Part shown: positions 52,946 to 61,814 of the stretch, one piece after another
How positions within the stretch are numbered: position 1 is the first letter of the stretch
How the letters are laid out: the number at the start of each line of letters is the position of its first letter
Assembly (NCBI RefSeq): GCF_009739465.1
Contig: NZ_WHOM01000061.1
Coordinates: forward strand, 96,716-160,715
Direction: 5' to 3'
DNA from: Streptomyces apocyni
GTDB taxonomy: Bacteria > Actinomycetota > Actinomycetes > Streptomycetales > Streptomycetaceae
Length of the DNA stretch: 64,000 nt
Made by a program: the position numbers and the translations under genes
The notes under the pieces: model-generated
Seen by the model: only the letters and a program-made list of their open reading frames with translations
The model's database searches: none
What the model was told of the DNA's origin: nothing

Positions 52946-54553
52946 TCACTCCTTCCGAGCGAGTACGGCCAGGGCCGCCCTCAGCTCGCGCTTACTGGTC
53001 TTGCCGACGCCGGTCACCGGGAACTCCTCGACGACCTGCACCAGGTCCGGCACCTTGAAGGCGGCCACGCCGCGCTCGCGCACGAAGGCGCGCAACTCCC
53101 GCCCGGTGGGCTGCTCTTGGGCCACGGGCACGACGTACGCGCAGGTGCGCTCGCCCAGATACGGGTCGGGCACCGCGACGACGGCGGCGTCGAGCACGCC
53201 CGGATGGGCCATCAGATGGTTCTCGACCTCTTCGGCCGCGACCTTCTCGCCGCCCCGGTTGATCTGCTCCTTGGCCCGGCCGACGACTTCGAGTTGCCCC
53301 GTGGGCGTACGTCGTACCAGGTCACCGGTCCGGTAGAAGCCGTCCGGGGTGAACGCGGTGGCGTTGTGTTCCTCGGCCCGGTAGTAGCCGCGGATCGTGT
53401 ACGGACCACGGGTGAGCAGTGCGCCCGCCTCGCCCGGGGCCACATCGGCGCCGGTCTCCGGGTCGACGACGCGCACCTCGTCGTCAGCCGAGATCGGGCG
53501 GCCCTGGGTACCGAGTACAACCTCGTCGGGATCGTCCAGGCGCGTGTAGCAGACCAGCCCTTCGGCCATCCCGAACACCTGCTGCAACCGGCAGCCAAGC
53601 GCGGGACCGATCCGTTCGGCCAGCTCGCGCCCGCACTTGGCCCCGCCGACCAACAGCACCTCAAGAGAGGACAGATCACGGTCGGTACGGGCCGCGGCCT
53701 GCACCCACGCGGCGGCCAGCGGCGGTACCACGCCGGTGATCGTGACCCGCTCGGTCTCGATCAGCCGGAACGCGGTGTCCGCGTCCGGTCGTGGCGCCAT
53801 CACGGTGGCCGCGCCCGCGTACAGCGCGCCCAGCACTCCCGGGGAGCTGAGCGGGTAGTTGTGCGCCACGGGAAGCGCGGCCAAGTACACGCTGTCCTGG
53901 GTCAGTCCGCAGATCCGGGCGCTCTCGCGGACGCTGTAGAGGTAGTCGTCGTGGGTGCGCGGGATCAGCTTCGGCAGCCCGGTGCTTCCCCCGGAGAGCT
54001 GGAGGAACGCCATGCCCTCCGGGTCGGGGTCGGGCAGTTCGCGCGGCTCGGTCGCGGCCAGCGCGGCGAATTCCTCCGACCCGACGACCAGCACCTCCCG
54101 TACGGAGGCCACTTCGGAGGCGACGGCACGGGCCACGGCGGCGTGGTCGTGCCGCTCGTACGTACCGACCGTGATGATGGCGGCGGCCTCGCTCTGTTCG
54201 GCGAAGTGCCGCAGCTCGCTGTGCCGGTGCGCGGGCAGCGCGAAGACCGGCAGCACACCGGCCCGCCACATCCCGAACACCACCGGCAGGAACTCCGGGA
54301 TGTTGGGCAGTTGCAGCACCACCCGGTCACCGGGCGCGAGACCGGAGTTGACCAGTCCGGCCGCGATCCGGTGGGCCCGCTCGTCCAGTTCGGCGAAGGT
54401 CCACCGGATGTCCCCGCCGATCACGGCGGTCCGCTCCCCGTACGTACCGGCGAGCGACGTCAGCAGCGCCCCGAAGGTCTCGCCACGCCAGTGACCGGCG
54501 GCCCGGTAGCGGGCGGCGGCCTCCGGAGGCCAGGGCACATGGTCCATGGTCAC
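52946..54553 (-). CDS. dhbE: 2,3-dihydroxybenzoate-AMP ligase (DhbE/EntE)
   Basis: The 535-residue stand-alone adenylation enzyme activates 2,3-dihydroxybenzoate and transfers it to the aryl carrier protein. Motifs: FLQLSGGSTGLPKLIPRTHDDY (ATP loop), QQVFGMAEGLVCYTRLDDP (A5 region typical of aryl ligases) and the C-terminal Lys in GVGKTSKRELR. GTG at 54553 overlaps the dhbC stop by 4 bases and has GGAGG 7 bases upstream; the ATG at 54547 is the alternative. Salicylate cannot be excluded from sequence alone, but dhbA, dhbB and dhbC homologues make dihydroxybenzoate the expected substrate. Confidence 0.94.
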   Translation of the reverse strand: MTMDHVPWPPEAAARYRAAGHWRGETFGALLTSLAGTYGERTAVIGGDIRWTFAELDERAHRIAAGLVNSGLAPGDRVVLQLPNIPEFLPVVFGMWRAGVLPVFALPAHRHSELRHFAEQSEAAAIITVGTYERHDHAAVARAVASEVASVREVLVVGSEEFAALAATEPRELPDPDPEGMAFLQLSGGSTGLPKLIPRTHDDYLYSVRESARICGLTQDSVYLAALPVAHNYPLSSPGVLGALYAGAATVMAPRPDADTAFRLIETERVTITGVVPPLAAAWVQAAARTDRDLSSLEVLLVGGAKCGRELAERIGPALGCRLQQVFGMAEGLVCYTRLDDPDEVVLGTQGRPISADDEVRVVDPETGADVAPGEAGALLTRGPYTIRGYYRAEEHNATAFTPDGFYRTGDLVRRTPTGQLEVVGRAKEQINRGGEKVAAEEVENHLMAHPGVLDAAVVAVPDPYLGERTCAYVVPVAQEQPTGRELRAFVRERGVAAFKVPDLVQVVEEFPVTGVGKTSKRELRAALAVLARKE

Positions 54554-55746
54554 GCCACGTCCTCCAGGCCGATGGCACGCAGCAGCGTGCGGAACTTCGC
54601 GGCGGTCTCGGCCAGTTCGGCGGCCGGTTCGGAGCCGTCCACGATCCCGGCCCCGGCGAACAGCCGGAGTGTGCGGTCGCACACCTCGGCGCTGCGGATC
54701 GTCACCGCCCACTCGCCGTCGCCGTCGAGCCCGGTCCAGCCGACCATCCCCGCGTAGTAGCCGCGGTCCTCCGGCTCCAGGTCCGCGATGGCCGCGAGCG
54801 CCCCGGCCGCCGGGACCCCGCACACCGCGGGCGTCGGGTGCAGCGCCTCGGCGAGACCGAGCGCCGAGCTGGCCGGGTCGGCCGGGTCCGCCAGCCGCCC
54901 GGTGATCCGGGTGGACAGGTGCCACATCGTCGGCGTGCCGATCACCTCGGGCCCGTCAGGCACCTCCAGATCAGCACAGAACCCGCCGAGTACGTCGGCC
55001 ACCTGCCCGGCGGTGTGGGCGTGTTCACCGAGGTCCTTGGCCGACTCCCGCAGCCGCGCGATCCGTTCCCGGTCGAGGGCCGCGTCGCCGGACCGGGGTA
55101 TCGATCCGGCCAGCGGGTTGGCGACCACCGTCGTACCGCGCCGGGACACCAGCAGTTCGGGGCTGGCCCCGACGAGCGTGCGCGGCGCGGGATCACCGGG
55201 CGCGGTGACATCGGCCGCGAAGGCGTACGCGGCCGGGTCGGCCCGCACCAGCCGGGCGAGCAGCGCGGGCACCCACACCGGGGTGTCGGCGGTCAGTTCC
55301 AGGCAGCGGGCCAGGACGACCTTGCACAGGTCGCCGCGGCCGATCAGCTCCAGGGCCCGGCGCACGCCGTCGGCGTAATCGGCGGGCTCGGGACGCGGGG
55401 TGACCGTCCACGCCACCCCGGACTCCGCCTCGGGGGCCCGTACGACATCGGGAACACCCGCGCGCCGCACCACGGACGGCACCACCAGGCCGGTCTCGGC
55501 CTCCGGGCGGAACCCGACGGCCCCGACGACCACGGGCTCGGCCAGACCCGCCGCGGCGGCCTGGTCCAGCGCGGCGGCGGCGGCCGATGCCCGCGCTCCG
55601 CTGCCGGGCCGGACCCGAGCGTGCACACCGTCGGCGAGCAGCGCGCCTCGCGTAGAGGAGAAGTAGAACGAGCCTGGCAGATAGGCGGCCAGCAGATCGG
55701 CCGCCCGGTGCACGGGTCTGGGGCGCACAAGCGCGGATAGGGACAC
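54550..55746 (-). CDS. dhbC: Isochorismate synthase (DhbC/EntC)
   Basis: The 398-residue chorismate-utilising enzyme converts chorismate to isochorismate. Signatures are GDLCKVVLARCLELTAD, GASPELLVSRRG, NPLAGSIPRSGD, TPTMWHLSTRITGRL, ALHPTPAVCGVP and GWTGLDGDGEWAVTIRSAEV. GTG at 55746 is chosen because GGAAG lies 7 bases upstream, and the extra frame before it has no family sequence. It follows dhbA by 16 bases and overlaps dhbE by 4. Confidence 0.94.
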   Translation of the reverse strand: MSLSALVRPRPVHRAADLLAAYLPGSFYFSSTRGALLADGVHARVRPGSGARASAAAAALDQAAAAGLAEPVVVGAVGFRPEAETGLVVPSVVRRAGVPDVVRAPEAESGVAWTVTPRPEPADYADGVRRALELIGRGDLCKVVLARCLELTADTPVWVPALLARLVRADPAAYAFAADVTAPGDPAPRTLVGASPELLVSRRGTTVVANPLAGSIPRSGDAALDRERIARLRESAKDLGEHAHTAGQVADVLGGFCADLEVPDGPEVIGTPTMWHLSTRITGRLADPADPASSALGLAEALHPTPAVCGVPAAGALAAIADLEPEDRGYYAGMVGWTGLDGDGEWAVTIRSAEVCDRTLRLFAGAGIVDGSEPAAELAETAAKFRTLLRAIGLEDVA

Positions 55747-55762
55747 GTCAGCTCTTCCTTTC

Positions 55763-56545
55763 TCAGGCGCGCAGAGTCGCGCCGCCGTCGACGAACAGGT
55801 CCTGCATGGTGATGTGCCGGGCACGGTCGGAAGCCAGGAACAACACGGCGTCGGCGATGTCGGTGGGGTCGGCTACGCGCCCCAGCGGGATACCCACCCG
55901 GAACTGCTCCGGGGTCCCCGCGATCACCCGCGCGAGGTCGTCCTCGCCGGTCCACAGCTGCCGCTGCATCGGGGTGTCGGTCGAACCGGGCGAGACCACG
56001 TTGCACCGGATGCCATGGCGAGCCACCTCAAGACCGAGGCACCGGGTGAGCATCGTGGCCGCGGCCTTGGACGCGGCGTACGCGCCCATCCCCGTACGTG
56101 GCACACCCGCGGCGTTGGAGCCGACGGTGATCAGCGACCCGCGCCCGCGGGGCACCATCCGGCGGGCGAGTTCGCGCAACACGGCGAACACCCCGGTGGT
56201 GTTGACGGCGAACGTGTCCGCCCAGTCCTCGTCGGTGGTGTCGCACACCGCCCCCGGCCGCAGGATGCCCGCCACGGACACCCCGATGTCGACGGGCCCG
56301 ATCCCACGCTCGACCTGTTCGACCACTTCGGCGACCGCGCCGGCGTCCGCCACATCCGCGACGAAGGCCACGACGCGGCCGTTCGAGCGGTCCACGAGTC
56401 CGGCCAGACCCTCGGCGTCCACATCAACGGCGGCGACGGTGGCACCCTCGCGAACGAGTCCGTCCACCACGGCGGCGCCGATCCCCCTGGCCGCCCCGGT
56501 GACCAGCGCGACCGAGCCCGCGACCCCCGAATTCCGGGTCGTCAT
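55763..56545 (-). CDS. dhbA: 2,3-dihydro-2,3-dihydroxybenzoate dehydrogenase (DhbA/EntA)
   Basis: The 260-residue SDR oxidises dihydrodihydroxybenzoate to 2,3-dihydroxybenzoate with NAD. Motifs are TGAARGIGAAVVDG, NTTGVFAVLRELA and the catalytic Ser and Tyr/Lys around TVGSNAAGVPRTGMGAYAASKAA. It is the first gene of the biosynthetic unit; an iron box lies 21 bases upstream of the ATG at 56545. A run of nine G bases on the coding strand lies in the ribosome-binding region immediately before the start. Confidence 0.93.
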   Translation of the reverse strand: MTTRNSGVAGSVALVTGAARGIGAAVVDGLVREGATVAAVDVDAEGLAGLVDRSNGRVVAFVADVADAGAVAEVVEQVERGIGPVDIGVSVAGILRPGAVCDTTDEDWADTFAVNTTGVFAVLRELARRMVPRGRGSLITVGSNAAGVPRTGMGAYAASKAAATMLTRCLGLEVARHGIRCNVVSPGSTDTPMQRQLWTGEDDLARVIAGTPEQFRVGIPLGRVADPTDIADAVLFLASDRARHITMQDLFVDGGATLRA

Positions 56546-56565
56546 ACATCCCCCCCCCGAGCAGG

Positions 56566-56584
56566 TTTGGTAAGGCTAACCTAA
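56566..56584. promoter_or_regulatory. Iron box upstream of dhbA
   Basis: TTTGGTAAGGCTAACCTAA matches the DmdR/IdeR consensus at 17 of 19 positions. It should repress the dhb operon when iron is plentiful. The remaining gap to 56672 shows nothing more. Confidence 0.88.
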
Positions 56585-56672
56585 CTACCTCCTCAGCTGG
56601 ACGCAAACCCACCCACACCGCAAACACAGGAATAGATGTGACTCCGCGTCACGTTCCATGGGAACGCCAAAG

Positions 56673-56697
56673 GCCCGCAGGACTACGCCCTGCGGGC
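56673..56697 (-). terminator. Hairpin terminator of the ornithine carbamoyltransferase gene
   Basis: GCCCGCAGG and CCTGCGGGC form a perfect 9-bp stem with a 7-base loop, starting 19 bases after the stop codon and followed on the minus strand by CTTTGG. Confidence 0.75.
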
Positions 56698-56715
56698 TTC
56701 AGACGTGTCGCTCCG

Positions 56716-57714
56716 CTACGTGAGGGTGGCCACCAGAACCGCCTTGACGGTGTGCAGCCGGTTCTCGGCCTGGTCGAACACGACCGAGTGCGCCGACTCG
56801 AAGACCTCGTCGGTCACCTCGAGCGAGCTCAGCCCGTGCCGCTCGTGGATCTCCCGGCCGACCTTGGTGCCGAGGTCATGAAAGGCCGGAAGGCAGTGCA
56901 GGAACCTGACGTCGGGGTTCTGGGCGGCCCGCAGCACGTCCATGGTCACCGCGTACGGGGCGAGGGCCTCGATCCGCTCATCCCAGACCTCCGCGGGCTC
57001 CCCCATCGACACCCAGACATCGGTGGCGACGAAGTCCACGCCGCGCACGCCGTCGGTGACGTCCTCGGTGAGGGTGACCCGGGCGCCGCTGCCGACGGCG
57101 AGTTCCCGGGCCCGCGCGACGATGTCCTCGGCGGGCCAGTACGCCTTGGGCGCGACGATCCGTACGTCCATGCCCAGCAACGCACCAGTGATCAGGTACG
57201 AGTTGCCCATGTTGAACCGGGCGTCGCCGAGGTAGGCGAAGGCCGTCTCGGTGAGGGGGCCCGCCGCGTGTTCGGTCATGGTGAGCACGTCGGCCAGCAT
57301 CTGGGTCGGGTGCCAGTCGTTGGTCAGGCCGTTGTAGACGGGCACCCCGGCGTACGCGGCGAGTTCCTCGACCGTGGCCTGACTGTCGCCGCGGTACTCG
57401 ATACCGTCAAACATCCGGCCGAGCACGCGCGCGGTGTCCTTCACCGACTCCTTGTGCCCGATCTGCGAGCCGGACGGGTCGAGGTAGGTGGTGGACGCGC
57501 CCTGGTCGGCGGCCGCCACCTCGAAGGCGCAGCGGGTGCGGGTCGAGGTCTTCTCGAAGATCAGCGCGAGGTTCCTGCCCGTCAGGCGGCGGGACTCGTT
57601 CCCGGCCTTCTTCGCCGCCTTGAGCTCAGCGGCCAGCGCGATCAGGGCGCGGAACTCCTCGGCGGTGAAGTCCAGCTCCTTGAGGAAGGGGCGGCCGGTG
57701 AGGTCGGTGGCCAT
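56716..57714 (-). CDS. argF: Ornithine carbamoyltransferase
   Basis: The 332-residue enzyme transfers the carbamoyl group between carbamoyl phosphate and ornithine/citrulline. Motifs: EKTSTRTRCAFEVAA (carbamoyl-phosphate loop), NDWHPTQMLADVLTM, FAYLGDARFNMGNS and FLHCLPAFHDLGT with the catalytic Cys. Its place right after arginine deiminase suggests a catabolic role (citrulline to ornithine plus carbamoyl phosphate), although it could also serve arginine synthesis. ATG at 57714 has AGGAG upstream. The gene ends at a hairpin. Confidence 0.93.
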   Translation of the reverse strand: MATDLTGRPFLKELDFTAEEFRALIALAAELKAAKKAGNESRRLTGRNLALIFEKTSTRTRCAFEVAAADQGASTTYLDPSGSQIGHKESVKDTARVLGRMFDGIEYRGDSQATVEELAAYAGVPVYNGLTNDWHPTQMLADVLTMTEHAAGPLTETAFAYLGDARFNMGNSYLITGALLGMDVRIVAPKAYWPAEDIVARARELAVGSGARVTLTEDVTDGVRGVDFVATDVWVSMGEPAEVWDERIEALAPYAVTMDVLRAAQNPDVRFLHCLPAFHDLGTKVGREIHERHGLSSLEVTDEVFESAHSVVFDQAENRLHTVKAVLVATLT

Positions 57715-57772
57715 GAGTCGCTCCTGTGCTGCGAATACGGGGACGACTGGAAGTCTATACGACAACAGGCAT

Positions 57773-57859
57773 TTCTATACAGCACCCGCTGGGCTCTGTG
57801 CAGCATCCCGCTCGGCTCTACGCAGCACCCCGCTCGGCTCTATACAGCATCCCGCTCGA
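57773..57859. repeat. Four 21-22-bp tandem copies of the arcA 3' end
   Basis: Units at 57773-57793, 57794-57815, 57816-57837 and 57838-57859 share CTCTAYRCAGCA[C/T]CCCGCTCGG. The last unit contains the arcA stop codon and final codons (VERDAV); the other three extend into the gap before argF. Confidence 0.92.
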
Positions 57860-59072
57860 CCGGGCAGCTCATACAGCGAGGCCCGCCCCGACCCCGGCCC
57901 AGCTCGCTGCCCGGCATCTCGATCACCTCGATGCCCTGCTTCCGCAGATAGGTGTTGGTGGTGGCGTTCCGCTCGTAGGCGACGACCACCCCGGGCTCGA
58001 CGGCCAGCACATTGCAGCCGTCGTCCCACTGCTCCCGCTCCGCCGCGTGCACGTCCTGGGTCGCGGTCAGCACCCGGATCGCGCTCAGCCCCAGGGCGCC
58101 GGCGATGGCCCGGTGCATGTTCTCCGGTGGATGGTCGGTGACCTTGAGCTCCCGCGCGCCGTCGCCGGGCTCGATGGTGTACGAGCGGAGCATGCCGAGG
58201 CCCGCGTACTGTGTGAAGGTGTCCGCGTCGATCATCGTGAGCACCGTGTCCAGGTGCATGAACGCCCGGCTCTTGGGCATGTCCAGGGCGACGATCACCT
58301 GGGCGCTCTCCGCCGCGAACAGCTTGTGGGCCAGCATCTCGACGGCCTGCGGTGTGGTGCGCTCGCTCATCCCGATCAGTACCGCGCCCTTGCCGATGAC
58401 GAGCACATCGCCGCCCTCGATGGTGGACGGGTAGTCGCTCTGCCCCTCCGACCAGTGGTGGAAGCCACCGGCCTCGGGCCCGGTGAACAGCGGGTGGTGC
58501 CGGTAGATCGCCTCGAAGTGCACGGTCTCGCGCTGCCGTGCGGGCCAGCGCATCGCGTTGATCGACACCCCGTCGTATATCCAGGCGGAGGTGTCGCGGG
58601 TGAACAGGTGATTGGGCAGCGGGCCGAGCAGGAAGTCATCCAGCTCCATGGCGTGAAAGCGCACGGAGGTCGGCTCGGGGTGACGCTCCAGGAACTCCCG
58701 CTTGGTCATGCCGCCAACCAGCGCCTCCACCAGATCCGCACCCGGCATGGTCTCGAACGCGACCCGCAGCGGCTCGGTGGCCAGCGGGCCGTACTCCTTC
58801 TCGTCGAAGACCCGGTCCAGGACCAGGTCCCTGGCGGCCGGGATCTCCAGCGTCTCGCGCAGCAGGTCACCGAAGAGGTGCACCGCCACGCCACGGTCGC
58901 GCAGCACATCGGCGAAGCCGTCGTGCTCCTGGCGGGCGCGGCGCACCCACAGCACGTCGTCGAAGAGCAGGGCGTCCTTATTACTGGGCGTGAGGCGCTT
59001 CAGCTCTAGATCGGGGCGGTGCAGGATCACGCGGCGCAGCCGCCCGGCCTCGGAGTCGACATGGAATCCCAT
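57840..59072 (-). CDS. arcA: Arginine deiminase
   Basis: The 410-residue enzyme hydrolyses arginine to citrulline and ammonia. It has the guanidino-group-modifying fold with LKRLTPSNKDALLFDDVLWV near the N terminus, IEGGDVLVIGKG, FMHLDTVLTM with the catalytic His, and the nucleophilic Cys in GGPRCMSCPVERD at the C terminus. Together with the downstream carbamoyltransferase it forms two steps of the arginine deiminase pathway; a carbamate kinase is not seen in this window. ATG at 59072. Three additional tandem copies of its 3' terminal 22 bases follow the stop. Confidence 0.95.
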   Translation of the reverse strand: MGFHVDSEAGRLRRVILHRPDLELKRLTPSNKDALLFDDVLWVRRARQEHDGFADVLRDRGVAVHLFGDLLRETLEIPAARDLVLDRVFDEKEYGPLATEPLRVAFETMPGADLVEALVGGMTKREFLERHPEPTSVRFHAMELDDFLLGPLPNHLFTRDTSAWIYDGVSINAMRWPARQRETVHFEAIYRHHPLFTGPEAGGFHHWSEGQSDYPSTIEGGDVLVIGKGAVLIGMSERTTPQAVEMLAHKLFAAESAQVIVALDMPKSRAFMHLDTVLTMIDADTFTQYAGLGMLRSYTIEPGDGARELKVTDHPPENMHRAIAGALGLSAIRVLTATQDVHAAEREQWDDGCNVLAVEPGVVVAYERNATTNTYLRKQGIEVIEMPGSELGRGRGGPRCMSCPVERDAV

Positions 59073-59144
59073 GGACCCATCCTTCCCCGGCCGGGCGGCC
59101 TACGCGCGCAGTACGCGCACATCTCCCGCGCACGCGTCACATCG

Positions 59145-59191
59145 TCACGCCGTCACGCCGCACGCCGCCACGCCGCCACGCCGCCACGCCG
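59145..59191. repeat. Octanucleotide tandem repeat upstream of arcA
   Basis: Six copies of (T)CACGCCG(C) lie between the Pnkp stop and the arcA start, in the arcA promoter region. No gene is present in 59073-59204. Confidence 0.85.
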
Positions 59192-59204
59192 TAGTAGCCG
59201 TGGG

Positions 59205-61814
59205 TCACAGCCGCGGGTCGACCGGCTCCGACTCCAGCGCTAGTACGGCGAACACCGCCTCGTGCACCCGCCACAGGGGCTCACCCTCAGCCAGCCGGTC
59301 CAACGCCTCCAGGCCGAGCGCGTACTCCCGCAGGGCGAGCGAGCGCTTGTGGCCGAGGGAACGGCTCCGCAGCCGCCGCAGGTTGTCGGGCCTGGTGTAC
59401 TCGGGGCCGTAGATGATCCGCAGGTACTCGCGGCCACGGCACTTGATCCCGGGCTGGACCAGCCGCCCCTTCGCGTCACGGACCAGGGCGCCCAGCGGCT
59501 TGACCACCATGCCCTCGCCGCCGCGCCCGGTCATCTCCAGCCACCAGTCGACACCTGCCCGCACCGACTCCTCGTCTCCGGTGTCGACGTACAGCCGCCG
59601 GGTGGTGCGCAGCAGCCCGGAAACGTCGTGCTCGACCATCCGGTCCAGCAGCGCCAGCTGCTGGTCGTGCGGCAGCGCGGCGAGGCTGCGTCCCTGGACG
59701 GCCAGCAGCTGGAACGGCGCGAGTCGCACCCCGTCAAGACCTTCGGTGGTCCAGCAGTAGCGGCGGTACGCGTCCGTGAACGCGGCAGCGTCGGTAGCCC
59801 GCTCCCGCTGCCGGGCCAGCAGCTCACCGGCGCCCTCCACGCCACGCGCGACGGCCGCGTCGAGGGCGGACAAGACGCCCGGGAAGACCGCGCCGGAGGC
59901 GGCGCCCACGGCCGCGTACTGCTTGCGCAGCAGGCCGGAGGCCTTGAGCGACCAGGGCAGCAACTCGGCGTCGAGCAGCAGCCAGTCGGTCTCAAGTTCC
60001 GCCCAGAGTCCGGCGTCCGTGACGGCGGTCCGCAGCCGCGTGAGCACCTCTTCGGTGACGGCCGGGTCGTCGAAGAACGGACGGCCGGTACGGGTGTAGA
60101 CGGAGCCCGACGGACCGTCAGCCGCGACGCCGAACCGCTCCTTCGCCACCTCCGCGTCACGGCACAGCAGCACCACGGCGCGCGAGCCCATGTGCTTCTC
60201 CTCGCACACCACCCGCTCCACGCCGTCCGCCGCGTACTGCGCGAACGCCTCGGCAGGGTGCTCCAGGTAGCTGTCCCGCTGGGACGTCGCCGTCGGCGCC
60301 ATCGTCGGCGGCAGATACGGCAGCAGCCTCGGGTCGACGGCGAAGCGGCTCATCACCTCCAGCGCGGCCGCCGCGTTCTCCTCGCGCACTGAGACCCTTC
60401 CCCAAGCTCTCGACTTCGCTCGAGCAGGGGAGGCCCCATTGGCGTGCCGGGTCTCGACGATCCGGCGGCCGTGGACATCCGCCAGGTCCAGCGGACGGCC
60501 CTCGTGCCCGCCCGGCGCCTCGGTGGCCAGCGGCCTGACGGGCTCGTACCAGACCCGCTCCGCCGGAACGTCGATCAGCTCCCGCTCCGGCCAGCGCAGC
60601 GCGGTCATCTTGCCGCCGAACACCGCGCCGGTGTCCAGGCAGATGGTGTTGTTCACCCAGGAGGTGCTGGGCACGGGTGTGTGGCCGTACACGACGGCCG
60701 CCCGCCCCCGGTACTCCTCAGCCCACGGATACCGGACCGGCAGGCCGAACTCGTCGGTCTCGCCGGTGGTGTCGCCGTACAGCGCGTGCGAGCGCACCCG
60801 GCCGGAGGTGCGGCCGTGGTACTTCTCGGGCAGCCCCGCGTGGCAGACCACCAGCTTGCCCTCGTCGAGGACGTAGTGGCTGACCAGGCCGTCGATGAAC
60901 TCCCGCACCTCGGTGCGGAACTCCTCGCTCTCCCCCTCCAGTTGCGCGATGGTCTCGGCGAGACCGTGGGTGTGCTGGACGTTGCGTCCCTTGAGGTAAC
61001 GGCCGAGCTTGTTCTCGTGGTTCCCGGGCACGCACAGTGCGTCGCCGGAGGCCACCATCGCCATCACGCGGCGCAGCACACCGGGGCTGTCCGGTCCACG
61101 GTCGACCAGGTCGCCGACGAAGACGGCGGTACGGCCCTCGGGGTGCGAGCCGTCCACGTACCCCAGCTTGCCGAGCAGGGTGTCCAGCTCGGAACGGCAG
61201 CCGTGGATGTCGCCGATGATGTCGAAGGGGCCGGTGAGGTGCGAGAGGTCGTTGTAGCGGCGCTCAAGCGAGATCTCGGCGCTCTCGATCTCCTCCACTC
61301 CGCGCAGGACGTGCACCTTGCGGAAGCCCTCACGCTCCAGATGGCGCAGGGAGCGGCGGAGTTCGCGCTGGTGGCGCTGGATGACGCGGCGTGGCATTCC
61401 GGCCCGGTCGGCGCGGGTGGCGTTGCGCTCGGCGCAGACCTGTTCCGGTACGTCCAGGACGATGGCGATCGGCAGTACGTCGTACTGCCGGGCCAGCTGG
61501 ATCAGCTGTTTGCGGCTCTCGGACTGGACGTTGGTGGCGTCCACGACGGTGAGGCGGCCCGCCGCGAGACGCTTGCCCGCGATGTAGTGCAGGACGTCGA
61601 AGGCGTCACCGCTGGCGCTCTGGTCGTTCTCGTCGTCGGCGACCAGGCCACGGCAGAAGTCGCTGGAGACGACCTCCGTCGGCTTGAAGTGCCGGGCGGC
61701 GAAGGACGACTTGCCGGAGCCGGTGGCGCCGACGAGGACCACCAGGGACAGGTCGGTCACGGCGAGGGTGCGCCGGGCGGCGCTCGGCTCCGTCGCGTTG
61801 GTGGGGTGCGTCAT
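59205..61814 (-). CDS. pnkp: Bacterial polynucleotide kinase-phosphatase/ligase (Pnkp)
   Basis: The 869-residue RNA-repair enzyme has three modules: a P-loop kinase (VVLVGATGSGKSSFAARHF), a calcineurin-like phosphatase (IIGDIHGCRSELD, VGDLVDRGPDSPG, PGNHENKLGRYL) and a ligase-type adenylyltransferase with the Lys in CEEKHMGSRAVVL. In bacteria it works with Hen1 to heal and seal RNA cut by ribotoxins, with a 2'-O-methyl mark added at the break. Its ATG overlaps the hen1 stop by 4 bases, so both are made together. The link between phosphatase and ligase includes an Ala/Arg-rich stretch (SPARAKSRAWGRVSVREE). Confidence 0.95.
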   Translation of the reverse strand: MTHPTNATEPSAARRTLAVTDLSLVVLVGATGSGKSSFAARHFKPTEVVSSDFCRGLVADDENDQSASGDAFDVLHYIAGKRLAAGRLTVVDATNVQSESRKQLIQLARQYDVLPIAIVLDVPEQVCAERNATRADRAGMPRRVIQRHQRELRRSLRHLEREGFRKVHVLRGVEEIESAEISLERRYNDLSHLTGPFDIIGDIHGCRSELDTLLGKLGYVDGSHPEGRTAVFVGDLVDRGPDSPGVLRRVMAMVASGDALCVPGNHENKLGRYLKGRNVQHTHGLAETIAQLEGESEEFRTEVREFIDGLVSHYVLDEGKLVVCHAGLPEKYHGRTSGRVRSHALYGDTTGETDEFGLPVRYPWAEEYRGRAAVVYGHTPVPSTSWVNNTICLDTGAVFGGKMTALRWPERELIDVPAERVWYEPVRPLATEAPGGHEGRPLDLADVHGRRIVETRHANGASPARAKSRAWGRVSVREENAAAALEVMSRFAVDPRLLPYLPPTMAPTATSQRDSYLEHPAEAFAQYAADGVERVVCEEKHMGSRAVVLLCRDAEVAKERFGVAADGPSGSVYTRTGRPFFDDPAVTEEVLTRLRTAVTDAGLWAELETDWLLLDAELLPWSLKASGLLRKQYAAVGAASGAVFPGVLSALDAAVARGVEGAGELLARQRERATDAAAFTDAYRRYCWTTEGLDGVRLAPFQLLAVQGRSLAALPHDQQLALLDRMVEHDVSGLLRTTRRLYVDTGDEESVRAGVDWWLEMTGRGGEGMVVKPLGALVRDAKGRLVQPGIKCRGREYLRIIYGPEYTRPDNLRRLRSRSLGHKRSLALREYALGLEALDRLAEGEPLWRVHEAVFAVLALESEPVDPRL

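Noticed and set aside
57773..57859. CRISPR-like array
   Set aside because: Units of 21-22 bases are adjacent without spacers, so this is a plain tandem repeat.
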